Shown here piece after piece: positions 1 to 5,926 of a stretch of DNA of 8,496 bases. Every line of letters begins with the position of its first letter. Position 1 is the stretch's first letter. The stretch is from contig JAHHTO010000103.1 of assembly GCA_020024595.1 (NCBI GenBank), forward strand, positions 1 to 8,496. Reading direction: 5' to 3'. This stretch comes from Schaedlerella sp. Lineage in GTDB: Bacteria; Bacillota; Clostridia; Lachnospirales; Lachnospiraceae. Under the pieces are notes generated by a model that did not search any database, was not told the origin of the DNA, and saw only the letters and a list, made by a program, of their open reading frames with translations. A program made the translations under genes and the position numbers.

Positions 1-833
1 AATTCTTTCTGTTCCAACATTCCTTTTAGTTCATAATACATTCCTTCATATTCAAATTTTGCCACCCTTGTTTTCTCCGGTTGTTCCGGCTTACTGATTG
101 CTTCCACATGAATTTCTACTCCATCTATTACCTTTGTATACTCATCTACCACCACATCCTCTTCCTTTTCTGCCCAAGAAGAGTCATTCTGACTTGCATA
201 GATTGTATATCGGAATATTGTATCTTTATATTTGAAAAAGAGTCTGGCCATCTGCAGTTTCTCATCAATTTCATAGTGTTCTAACGCCATGTCCTCAGGT
301 TGATATCTCATACGAACAGGTAAAATCCCTAATTTTTTATCAATCTCCTGATACACCAATATCACGTCTAAATCTTTTGTCATCTTCCTATCCATATCCT
401 CTACATCAATAATCCATGCAGTTTCATCACCTATCACCAACTTGATTATTTGCTTCAAATAGGATTTGCTTCCCATACTTGTTGTACTGATCCCCAACAC
501 CAGTACGAATGCTGCTGCAAATGCCGTAAACCAACGTATTTTCCGCTTTTTCTTTTTATAAAGGACCGAATTCCTGTCTTCTGATCGATTCTCCCCGTCC
601 AAACACACTGTATTCTTTTTCTCTTCTTGTTCTTTCTTCGCCAGCGTTTTCCGAATCTCTTCTTCCTCCGCCTTCTCTTTCTCATATTCTCCTATTTTAG
701 CCATAAGGGCAGCATCCATATCCGCTGTCACCTGCATCTGTTCCAGTTCCGGATGCTCAGCGAGTTTTTCTTCTATCTGCTGTAGTTCCCTCTCGATTTT
801 CTTTTGTAGTTCGAGTTTTTTTGAATTTGCCAT
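1..833 (-). CDS. DUF4367-type membrane protein, putative anti-sigma factor (3' end outside window)
   Basis: The open frame starts with ATG at 833, preceded by AAGAGG seven bases upstream, and runs without a stop off the left edge; 277 codons are visible and the C-terminus is missing. Residues 1-75 are a charged, Glu/Lys-rich, probably coiled-coil cytoplasmic region (MANSKKLELQKKIERELQQI at the start). A basic stretch (KKKKRKIR, about 93-100) comes before one membrane segment at about 101-119, giving an N-in, C-out topology. The remainder is an extracytoplasmic domain with the look of Lachnospiraceae proteins whose C-terminus is classed as DUF4367 (for example DVEDMD, RYTIYASQNDSSWAEKEED, YYELKGMLEQKEF). 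Family members usually sit next to an ECF-like sigma factor and are suspected anti-sigma or sensor proteins. That role is inference: no anti-sigma activity can be read from the sequence. The likely partner sigma gene is at 2106-2657, beyond murG. Confidence 0.75.
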   Translation of the reverse strand, partial: MANSKKLELQKKIERELQQIEEKLAEHPELEQMQVTADMDAALMAKIGEYEKEKAEEEEIRKTLAKKEQEEKKNTVCLDGENRSEDRNSVLYKKKKRKIRWFTAFAAAFVLVLGISTTSMGSKSYLKQIIKLVIGDETAWIIDVEDMDRKMTKDLDVILVYQEIDKKLGILPVRMRYQPEDMALEHYEIDEKLQMARLFFKYKDTIFRYTIYASQNDSSWAEKEEDVVVDEYTKVIDGVEIHVEAISKPEQPEKTRVAKFEYEGMYYELKGMLEQKE

Positions 834-868
834 ATTTTTGCCTCTTCATTTTCATTCCTAGTTTTATC

Positions 869-896
869 TTGACTTTTCTATAAATAAGGTTAATAT
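869..896 (+). promoter_or_regulatory. Putative sigma-A promoter of murG
   Basis: TTGACT (869-874) and TAATAT (891-896) are separated by 16 bp, giving a predicted transcript start near 903 and a leader of about 68 nt before the murG ATG at 971. The -35 box matches five of six consensus bases and the -10 box four of six. This is a pattern match only. The palindrome at 908-933 would lie in the leader of this transcript. Confidence 0.45.
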
Positions 897-907
897 GAAT
901 TTATGGT

Positions 908-933
908 GTAACGATACGGACTCTATCCGTTAC
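908..933. promoter_or_regulatory. Palindrome in the divergent murG/DUF4367 spacer
   Basis: GTAACG (908-913) pairs with CGTTAC (928-933); ATA (914-916) with TAT (924-926) extends the stem around one bulged base, with a seven-base loop at 917-923. Read as duplex DNA, each strand shows a TAAC element followed 15 bp later by CGTTAC (TGTAAC-N15-CGTTAC on plus, GGTAAC-N15-CGTTAC on minus). This resembles the AAC/CGT layout of ECF sigma promoters, although the spacer is slightly shorter than the 16-17 bp of the B. subtilis SigW/SigX consensus. It may instead be a repressor operator or a leader hairpin. Confidence 0.35.
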
Positions 934-970
934 CCTATGACGAATATTTTCAATTTGGAGGTTTGCATAT

Positions 971-2038
971 ATGAAACGCATTATCCTTACCGGCGGCGGA
1001 ACTGCCGGTCACGTCACTCCGAATATCGCTCTTCTCCCGAAGCTTCAGGAGATGGGGTTTGATATTCAATATATCGGCTCTTATAACGGAATTGAAAAGG
1101 AACTGATTGAACCTTTCGGTATTCCGTACCACGGCATTTCTTCCGGTAAGCTGCGTCGCTACTTCAGTTTACAGAACTTTACCGATCCGTTCCGTGTTCT
1201 CAAAGGTCTTAGCGAAGCAAGAAAGCTGATCCGTGATTTAAAGCCGGATATTATCTTTTCCAAAGGTGGCTTTGTATCTGTTCCGGTTGTTCTTGCCGGC
1301 AAAAAGTGCAAAGTCCCTGTTATCATCCATGAATCTGATATCACTCCCGGGCTGGCAAACAAGATTGCCATTCCATCCGCAACGAAAGTCTGCTGTAATT
1401 TCCCGGAAACGCTGAAACATCTTCCTCAGGATAAAGCAGTTCTGACCGGCTCTCCAATCCGTCAGGAACTTCTATCCGGTAATAAGATTGCTGCTATGGA
1501 CTTGTGTGGATTCTCCGCAGATAAACCAGTGATACTTGTCATTGGCGGAAGCCTTGGTTCTGTTGCTGTCAACAATGCCGTCCGTTCCGCACTTCCGGAG
1601 CTTCTTGAGTCCTATCAGATTATACATCTCTGCGGCAAAGGAAAAGTGGAAGAATCTCTGAACGGCACAAAAGGATATAAACAATTTGAATATATCAAAA
1701 ATGAACTCCGTGACATCTTTGCACTTGCGGATATTGTAATATCCAGAGCCGGTGCCAATGCCATCTGTGAACTGCTTGCCCTTCGCAAACCGAATCTTCT
1801 GATTCCACTCTCTGCAAACGCAAGCCGCGGCGATCAGATCCTGAATGCCCAATCTTTTGAACGTCAGGGGTTCAGTCTTGTACTCGAAGAAGAAGCTGTC
1901 ACCAAGGATTCTCTTCTTTTGGCAGTCAAAAAGCTATATGAGAACCGCAGCACTTATATGGATGCGATGCGCAATTCCGGTCAGCAGGATTCCATCGACA
2001 CGATTCTCGGACTCATCTGTGAACTGACACAGCGGTAA
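971..2038 (+). CDS. murG: MurG2-type UDP-GlcNAc:lipid I N-acetylglucosaminyltransferase
   Basis: This 355-residue GT28 (GT-B fold) enzyme is expected to add GlcNAc from UDP-GlcNAc to undecaprenyl-PP-MurNAc-pentapeptide (lipid I), forming lipid II on the cytoplasmic membrane face. The N-terminal domain has the glycine loop GGGTAGH (residues 8-14) and HESDITPGLANK (120-131). The C-terminal domain has GGSLGS (192-197), SRAGANAICE ending in the conserved Glu 267, and RGDQILNA (286-293). Full length matches the family. The HESDxTPGLANK and SGKLRRYF signatures resemble the B. cereus MurG2/Clostridia form rather than the HEQNxxPGL form usual in dcw-cluster MurG. GGAGG at 957-961 lies nine bases before the ATG. 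The gene stands alone, outside any division/cell-wall cluster, with its own promoter and terminator, and is visibly more GC-rich than the DUF4367 gene beside it. Whether the genome has a second murG cannot be seen here. Confidence 0.93.
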   Translation: MKRIILTGGGTAGHVTPNIALLPKLQEMGFDIQYIGSYNGIEKELIEPFGIPYHGISSGKLRRYFSLQNFTDPFRVLKGLSEARKLIRDLKPDIIFSKGGFVSVPVVLAGKKCKVPVIIHESDITPGLANKIAIPSATKVCCNFPETLKHLPQDKAVLTGSPIRQELLSGNKIAAMDLCGFSADKPVILVIGGSLGSVAVNNAVRSALPELLESYQIIHLCGKGKVEESLNGTKGYKQFEYIKNELRDIFALADIVISRAGANAICELLALRKPNLLIPLSANASRGDQILNAQSFERQGFSLVLEEEAVTKDSLLLAVKKLYENRSTYMDAMRNSGQQDSIDTILGLICELTQR

Positions 2039-2075
2039 TCCACTCACAGTTCTTGATTCGTTGCAATCAGCCAAT

Positions 2076-2107
2076 AGACAGGTGTCAAGTCGACACCTGT
2101 CTTTCTT
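2076..2107 (+). terminator. Rho-independent terminator of murG
   Basis: AGACAGGTGTC (2076-2086) pairs perfectly with GACACCTGTCT (2092-2102) around a five-base loop, an 11-bp stem, followed on the plus strand by TTTCTT. It begins 37 bp after the murG stop. On the minus strand the hairpin is followed by ATTGGC and has no U-run, so it should act mainly on murG. Its tail overlaps the stop codon of the converging sigma gene. Confidence 0.8.
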
Positions 2108-2657
2108 ATAGACGGCTGAGTTCCTCATATTCAACACCATAGGTCTTTCGAATCCAGCTTCTTGCTCTATGCAGCATTACATAAAATGCAGACTCACTCA
2201 TATTCAGCTTCTTTGCCGCGTCTGCCTGCAAACATCCCCTGACACATACAAGCATAATCGCTTCATGCCATCTCGGGTTCTTTTCCATCAGCTGCATAAA
2301 AATATGCTCATGAAGTTTTACTCTATCTTCTTCCGACAGTTTTTCAAAATATTCCTCTTCTGCGCTCACTCTGCTCAACCACAGACTGGTATCATTTTCT
2401 TCTTTCACTTCATCCTTAAAAACTTCTCTTGCAGCCTTTCGCCTATAGTTCAATGCCAGATACTTTGCAGTAATACACAACCATGCTTTGACATTCGTAT
2501 GCGGTTTCTCATCCATTTCTCGATACAGCCGCAAAAATACTTCCTGCATAATATCTTCCGCCTCACTATAATCATCAGAATACATATACGCAACCTTCAG
2601 AACAAGATTTTTATATTTTTCATAAATCTCGTTAAAAACATGATTTTCCGTTAACAT
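2106..2657 (-). CDS. ECF-type RNA polymerase sigma factor
   Basis: A 183-residue sigma-70-family factor with only regions 2 and 4. Region 2 spans about residues 8-75 (FNEIYEKYKNLVLKVAY, then DYSEAEDIMQEVFLRLY for core binding and -10 recognition). Region 4 spans about 126-172 (NPRWHEAIMLVCVRGCLQAD, helix-turn-helix AAKKLNMSESAFYVMLHRAR). The C-terminal SWIRKTYGVEYEEL is a feature I associate with Lachnospiraceae sigma factors paired with DUF4367 proteins. ATG at 2657 has GGAG six bases upstream (2664-2667). The gene starts 14 bp after the HIT gene stop, so the two are probably one transcript. In this family a partner membrane protein usually follows directly; here murG lies in between in the opposite direction. 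The regulon is unknown; cell-envelope stress is a guess from context. Confidence 0.88.
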   Translation of the reverse strand: MLTENHVFNEIYEKYKNLVLKVAYMYSDDYSEAEDIMQEVFLRLYREMDEKPHTNVKAWLCITAKYLALNYRRKAAREVFKDEVKEENDTSLWLSRVSAEEEYFEKLSEEDRVKLHEHIFMQLMEKNPRWHEAIMLVCVRGCLQADAAKKLNMSESAFYVMLHRARSWIRKTYGVEYEELSRL

Positions 2658-2671
2658 TCTGTCTCCGATAA

Positions 2672-3079
2672 TTATTTCAATTTATTCAGAATCTCTTCTC
2701 GATCTGCTTCACTTAGTTCTCCTACCTGCCATACAAGACCTACATTGTCCCCTTTGTAGCGTGGAATCAGATGCATGTGAAAGTGAAATACCGTCTGCCC
2801 TGCTACTTCTTCATTATTCTGCACGATATTATAACCATCACATCCAAGCACATCTTTCATCTTATTAATCATTTTTTTCGCCAGAACCATGGCCTTTGCA
2901 GCCAGTTCATCATCCAGGTCAAACAGGTTGCGATAATGCTCTTTCGGCAAAATCAGAGCATGTCCTTTGGATGCCGGTCCTAGATCCAAAATCACTCTAA
3001 ACTCATCATCCTCATAGATTGTGGCTGCTGGGAGTTCCCCTCTCGCAATTTTACAAAAAATACAATTATCATCTCTCAT
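2672..3079 (-). CDS. HIT family protein (Hint-like nucleotide hydrolase)
   Basis: A 135-residue histidine-triad protein with the signature HFHMHLIPR at 99-107; His 99, 101 and 103 are the triad, the last being next to the expected nucleophile geometry of Hint/HinT enzymes that hydrolyse nucleoside phosphoramidates and acyl-adenylates. NCIFCKIARGELP (5-17) has the CxxC pair (6, 9) of zinc-containing Hint proteins. GHALILPKEH (39-48) and DGYNIVQNNEEVAGQTVFH (81-99) are also typical. The start is taken as ATG at 3079 because AAGGAG lies seven bases upstream (3087-3092) and the protein then begins exactly where the family begins; the frame stays open to 3259, but that extension has no family resemblance and would swallow the predicted promoter. 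It probably leads a two-gene transcript with the sigma factor. Confidence 0.93.
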   Translation of the reverse strand: MRDDNCIFCKIARGELPAATIYEDDEFRVILDLGPASKGHALILPKEHYRNLFDLDDELAAKAMVLAKKMINKMKDVLGCDGYNIVQNNEEVAGQTVFHFHMHLIPRYKGDNVGLVWQVGELSEADREEILNKLK

Positions 3080-3152
3080 ATGCTCTCTCCTTCTCTCCTG
3101 GTAATTAGTACCGCGCACTGTATTTCTGCTGTACTCGGCACTATCTGTATCC

Positions 3153-3158
3153 AGTATA
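3153..3158 (-). promoter_or_regulatory. Putative -10 box of the HIT-sigma transcript
   Basis: The minus strand reads TATACT here, five of six consensus bases, giving a transcript start near 3146 and a leader of about 67 nt before the HIT ATG. The -35 region 17 bp upstream (TTCTCT) is poor, which would fit a promoter that needs an activator. The Spo0A-like sites at 3201-3230 lie about 55-85 bp upstream of this start. Confidence 0.4.
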
Positions 3159-3200
3159 TCCCATTTTCTGGAAAAAGAGAATACCAATGATTCGATAAAG

Positions 3201-3230
3201 AACGTCTTATTTTGTCGAAAACCGTCAAAA
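3201..3230 (+). promoter_or_regulatory. Tandem Spo0A-box-like sites between HIT and kinase genes
   Basis: The middle unit reads TTTTGTCGAAAA (3210-3221) and contains the full 0A box TGTCGAA (3213-3219). GTC recurs in the same phase at 3204-3206, 3214-3216 and 3224-3226, exactly 10 bp apart; the third unit, CCGTCAAAA, keeps the GTCRAA core and the first, AACGTCTTA, only the GTC. Spo0A is known to bind tandem 0A boxes with 10-bp spacing. The array lies 60-89 bp upstream of the kinase start codon, and the flanking dinucleotides of the outer units are weak. Binding is predicted, not shown. Confidence 0.55.
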
Positions 3231-3289
3231 GCATTTTGTTGAATACAACCCTCTACCATGATAGACTACCCCTAAAGAGGTGAATAACT

Positions 3290-4021
3290 ATGCTATACAA
3301 CATTAATATTAACAAAATGAATCAACTGATGGAAGAGAACAAAACCGCAAAACAGATTATCAGTCAACTTTTGGAAAATCATCATACTGCAATCTCCACA
3401 ATCGCACATGAGATACGCAATCCACTGACATTGGTATCTTCCTCGCTTCAAGTAATGCAGATCCAACATCCCGAAGTCAAAGAGTTTCCCCATTGGAAAC
3501 AAACATTAGATGATGTTGAATTTATGCGCCAGCTTTTGGAAGAACTTTCTACCTTCAACAACGGGAATGTGCTGCATTACTCTGTTTTCTCCATCGAGAA
3601 ACTTCTGAAAAATATTGCCGTCTCATTCGCAATCTCTCTGGAAGAGAAAAATGGAGCTGTAAAATTGACCTCCTCCATCCCTTCTACTCTTGGTGAAATT
3701 ACTGGTGATAAGATCAAACTGGAAGAAGTCTTTTTTAACCTACTGAAAAATGCCAGTGATGCCGTCGGTACAACTGGCAATATTACCCTTACGGCCTCCC
3801 GCCGGAACGACACACTAACTGTTCTGATACAGGATGACGGCTGTGGAATCCCCTCTGAACATCTGGAGTCTATTTTTGAACCATTCAAAACTTACAAAAC
3901 CGGAGGGACCGGACTGGGTCTTGCCCTTTCCAGACGTATTATCGAATCACACAACGGAAGTATTTCCGTTTCTTCCCAACCGGGCAAAGGAAGTACCTTT
4001 ACCATAAAGCTCCCAGTATAG
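3290..4021 (+). CDS. Soluble orphan sensor histidine kinase
   Basis: A 243-residue two-component kinase. The HisKA dimerisation helix carries the H-box TIAHEIRNPLT with phospho-acceptor His 40. The ATPase domain has the N-box FFNLLKNASDA (148-158, Asn 150 and 154), G1 box DDGCGI (182-187), F-box FEPF (196-199) and G2 box GGTGLGL (205-211). All catalytic motifs are intact, but there is no membrane segment and no PAS, GAF or HAMP domain; only about 30 residues precede the HisKA helix. GAGGTG at 3277-3282 lies seven bases before ATG 3290. No response regulator gene is adjacent. Soluble orphan kinases of this kind feed Spo0A in several Clostridia, and Spo0A-like boxes lie just upstream, so a sporulation or phosphorelay role is plausible inference. 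The 3' end overlaps the converging rhomboid gene by 23 bp. Confidence 0.9.
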   Translation: MLYNININKMNQLMEENKTAKQIISQLLENHHTAISTIAHEIRNPLTLVSSSLQVMQIQHPEVKEFPHWKQTLDDVEFMRQLLEELSTFNNGNVLHYSVFSIEKLLKNIAVSFAISLEEKNGAVKLTSSIPSTLGEITGDKIKLEEVFFNLLKNASDAVGTTGNITLTASRRNDTLTVLIQDDGCGIPSEHLESIFEPFKTYKTGGTGLGLALSRRIIESHNGSISVSSQPGKGSTFTIKLPV

Positions 4022-4580
4022 CCTGAATCAAGAAACCGCATATAAGTCCACCAATATGTGCTGCATTGTCTACACCACCGCCTGTCATCCCCAAGTAAAG
4101 ACTTAGCACGATCATGAAGATCAACCCTCGCTTATTTAGCCTACCTACGGAGCCATGCCGTTGAATAGCGGCACAGACCAGTGCTCCCATTAACCCAAAA
4201 ACAGCTCCCGAAGCCCCTGCTGATACAACTGCGATTCCCTTATACTCATTTACGAGAAGGGAGCAGATATTTCCACCGATTCCACTAAGAATATAAATCA
4301 GCAGGAATCGGACTTTTCCAGTCTCGATTTCCAGATTCCATCCAAGGGCGCCAAGCATTACCATATTATTCATAAGATGGTTAATCCCAAAATGCAGAAA
4401 CATACTGGTCACCAGGCGGTAATACTCATGACCTTGTATCAAATATGGTTCATACATTGCTCCATGTTCCAAAATAAACATTGTATCTTCTGTTTTCCCC
4501 AGAATCATTAGTATGATAAATACTATGACATTGGCTGCTATTAAAGCAATTGTTATCCGTGCTTTCTGCTCCTTCTCCAA
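3999..4580 (-). CDS. Rhomboid family intramembrane serine protease
   Basis: A 193-residue polytopic membrane protein, about six membrane segments, the minimal rhomboid core. The nucleophile motif GASG is at 122-125 (Ser 124) and the base is His 175 in DNAAHIGGLICGF. FLHFGINHLMNNM (61-73) is the conserved loop/second-helix motif, and EYYRLVTSMF (52-61) comes just before it. Rhomboids cut single-span membrane proteins within or next to the membrane. The start is TTG at 4580, with GAGGG six bases upstream (4587-4591); no in-frame ATG occurs before the first membrane helix. It lies 48 bp after the DUF6382 gene but has its own strong promoter overlapping that gene's stop. Substrates are unknown; the TadE-like single-span proteins upstream are possible, untested candidates. 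Confidence 0.92.
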   Translation of the reverse strand: MEKEQKARITIALIAANVIVFIILMILGKTEDTMFILEHGAMYEPYLIQGHEYYRLVTSMFLHFGINHLMNNMVMLGALGWNLEIETGKVRFLLIYILSGIGGNICSLLVNEYKGIAVVSAGASGAVFGLMGALVCAAIQRHGSVGRLNKRGLIFMIVLSLYLGMTGGGVDNAAHIGGLICGFLIQAILGALW

Positions 4581-4627
4581 AACAAACCCTCACTTTTAAA
4601 ACTGCGGTGCTATATGATTTCGGATTT

Positions 4628-4656
4628 ATTATAGTGTAGACTTCTCTTCTTGTCCA
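4628..4656 (-). promoter_or_regulatory. Near-consensus sigma-A promoter for the rhomboid gene
   Basis: On the minus strand TGGACA (4651-4656) and a perfect TATAAT (4628-4633) are separated by exactly 17 bp, eleven of twelve consensus bases. Both boxes lie in the last codons of the DUF6382 gene, and the -10 box includes its TAA stop. The predicted start is near 4621, giving a leader of about 40 nt. The rhomboid gene can therefore be expressed without the Tad operon. Confidence 0.7.
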
Positions 4657-5465
4657 TCAGTTTCTAAAATCAAATCCTCCCATTCTCCCCAATCTCTTCC
4701 GGGAAGATGCCGACCCACTTTTCGCCATGAAGAATACCGTCTACTCTCTTCCCGAATAGTATCTATTGATGAACCGATCTGATACTTCTTCTGACCATGC
4801 GCTTGATATTTGCTTTTTTCCGGCTCTTCATAGTCTTCTGTTTCTTCTGTCAGACTAAATATATTTCCGTATGTCTCCTCCGGTGCTTTCGACACTTTTC
4901 TTTCTCGTTTACGAACTTTTTCATGCATCTCATACTCTTTCATTACCCCCGACAGATCATAATGCTCCTGTAAGGTTGCCTTATGTATTTCATATGCAAG
5001 AATAATTCCCTCTATGTCCTCATAATCCAACATCTTTACAAAATATTCCGATAATTCATGGAAAGACACACTCAAAGCACCTTGGTATCCCGGGAGATAA
5101 CAAAAATACCATTTCTTCTCTTTCCGAAAAATACACTCTGGATTCAGAAGAACACAATCCGGATTCAGCATGTACTGCCGAAGCGCTTCCACTGTTCTTA
5201 ATAAAGCCCGTACCACCCCCTCAATATCTCTCCTTTTTATTCGTTTTTTCTCATACAGTGTTTCCATAGAAGCTAACCCACTGACATCATATGTATAATG
5301 ACCCATTCCCTCCTCTTCGCATCCTTCTATCATCAGAATTCCTGAAATCCGGTTCCTTCTCAGCATAGGCATCTGATAATCTTCTTTGTATTCTTCCTGT
5401 GTATAAATATGCAGCCAGACTTTGCTGAGCTTTGTTTCCATTTCCATCCGAAGTACATGATCCAC
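4629..5465 (-). CDS. DUF6382 protein of the Tad locus, without an FHA domain
   Basis: A 278-residue soluble protein. Residues about 1-175 resemble the DUF6382 domain found at the N-terminus of FHA proteins in Firmicutes Tad loci: RRNRISGILMIEG (36-48), a YDVSGLASMETLYEKKRI stretch, and the CYLPGY patch near residue 121. Residues about 180-278 are charged and low in order (KVRKRERKVSK, EETEDYEEPEKSKYQ) and carry none of the usual FHA features; the protein stops where the FHA domain would be expected. There is no room for a split FHA gene in the 48 bp before the rhomboid gene. The start is GTG at 5465, with AGAGGTG eight bases upstream overlapping the stop of the preceding pseudopilin gene, only 7 bp away. 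It probably acts on the cytoplasmic side of the Tad machine; its molecular role is unknown. Confidence 0.72.
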   Translation of the reverse strand: MDHVLRMEMETKLSKVWLHIYTQEEYKEDYQMPMLRRNRISGILMIEGCEEEGMGHYTYDVSGLASMETLYEKKRIKRRDIEGVVRALLRTVEALRQYMLNPDCVLLNPECIFRKEKKWYFCYLPGYQGALSVSFHELSEYFVKMLDYEDIEGIILAYEIHKATLQEHYDLSGVMKEYEMHEKVRKRERKVSKAPEETYGNIFSLTEETEDYEEPEKSKYQAHGQKKYQIGSSIDTIREESRRYSSWRKVGRHLPGRDWGEWEDLILETDGQEEKSTL

Positions 5466-5472
5466 CTGCTAT

Positions 5473-5925
5473 TCACCTCTTTTTTTCCTCACCAATAACT
5501 TCCTCTAGCAACCGCTTCTTCCGTATTTTCTTTTCCGTCTTCAATACAGGTGCCTGCTGTTGTACCTTCAATGACATCTTTCCTCGGTTGGCCATGATCG
5601 ATACAAGCACTCTTTTTTCCGTAATTTCCACTTCTGCCGGAGATTCTGAAAATAATATCAACTTTCCTGAAATACGCTGTTGATAAAATCCATTTAAATC
5701 CGTATGTTTGCCTGCATCCGGTTTTCGCTCCACTTGCGCCCCCAATGCAGCTGTCTCTGCTGCTGCCCCGATGATAATATTCTTGTCATGAAAATAAAAA
5801 ATCGTATATATCATCAGCATAAACAGCAGCAAAATAACAGACATAATATAAGACATCTCTATCGTAATGATCCCCCGCAGTCCGCCTTTTTTCCAGACGC
5901 TACACTCCTGTTTGTTTACTACCAA
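5473..5925 (-). CDS. TadE-like pseudopilin (second)
   Basis: About 150 residues. After a short basic leader (KKGGLRG) comes IITIEMSYIMSVILLLFMLM, the hydrophobic N-terminal helix of TadE-type pseudopilins, with Glu 23 five residues after Gly 18 as expected for cleavage by a type IV prepilin peptidase. A 100-residue extracytoplasmic part follows and ends very basic (KTEKKIRKKRLLEE). The frame is open to TTG 5943, but that codon lacks a ribosome site; TTG at 5925 has GGGGAGG eight bases upstream (5934-5940) and starts one base after the peptidase stop, so it is preferred. The peptidase gene directly before it is the likely processing enzyme. TadE-like proteins are minor pilins needed for assembly of Flp pili. 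The assignment rests on the helix pattern and context; the C-terminal part is not recognisable. Confidence 0.78.
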   Translation of the reverse strand: MVVNKQECSVWKKGGLRGIITIEMSYIMSVILLLFMLMIYTIFYFHDKNIIIGAAAETAALGAQVERKPDAGKHTDLNGFYQQRISGKLILFSESPAEVEITEKRVLVSIMANRGKMSLKVQQQAPVLKTEKKIRKKRLLEEVIGEEKKR

Positions 5926-5926
5926 C

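Noticed and set aside
455..685. Arg/Lys-rich 76-residue open frame on the minus strand
   Set aside because: It is an alternate frame of the DUF4367 gene; its strongly basic, low-complexity composition is a by-product of the Glu/Lys codons in the real frame.
1472..1852. 126-residue open frame antisense to murG
   Set aside because: It lies wholly within a clear full-length murG, has no recognisable motif and no good ribosome site that I can see.
2169..2654. 161-residue open frame antisense to the sigma factor gene
   Set aside because: It mirrors the sigma coding frame, is rich in Phe/His/Cys as expected for an antisense shadow, and has no domain.
3238..3249. Small dyad GTTG-AATA-CAAC upstream of the kinase
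   Set aside because: Four-base arms are expected by chance at this AT content.
3080..3259. N-terminal 60-residue extension of the HIT protein frame
   Set aside because: It has no HIT-family resemblance, covers the predicted -10 box and the Spo0A-like sites, and the internal ATG at 3079 has a strong AAGGAG site.
3236..3262. Possible kinase promoter TTGTTG ... CATGAT
   Set aside because: The spacer is 15 bp and both boxes are poor; not strong enough to list as a feature, although a weak, activated promoter would fit Spo0A control.
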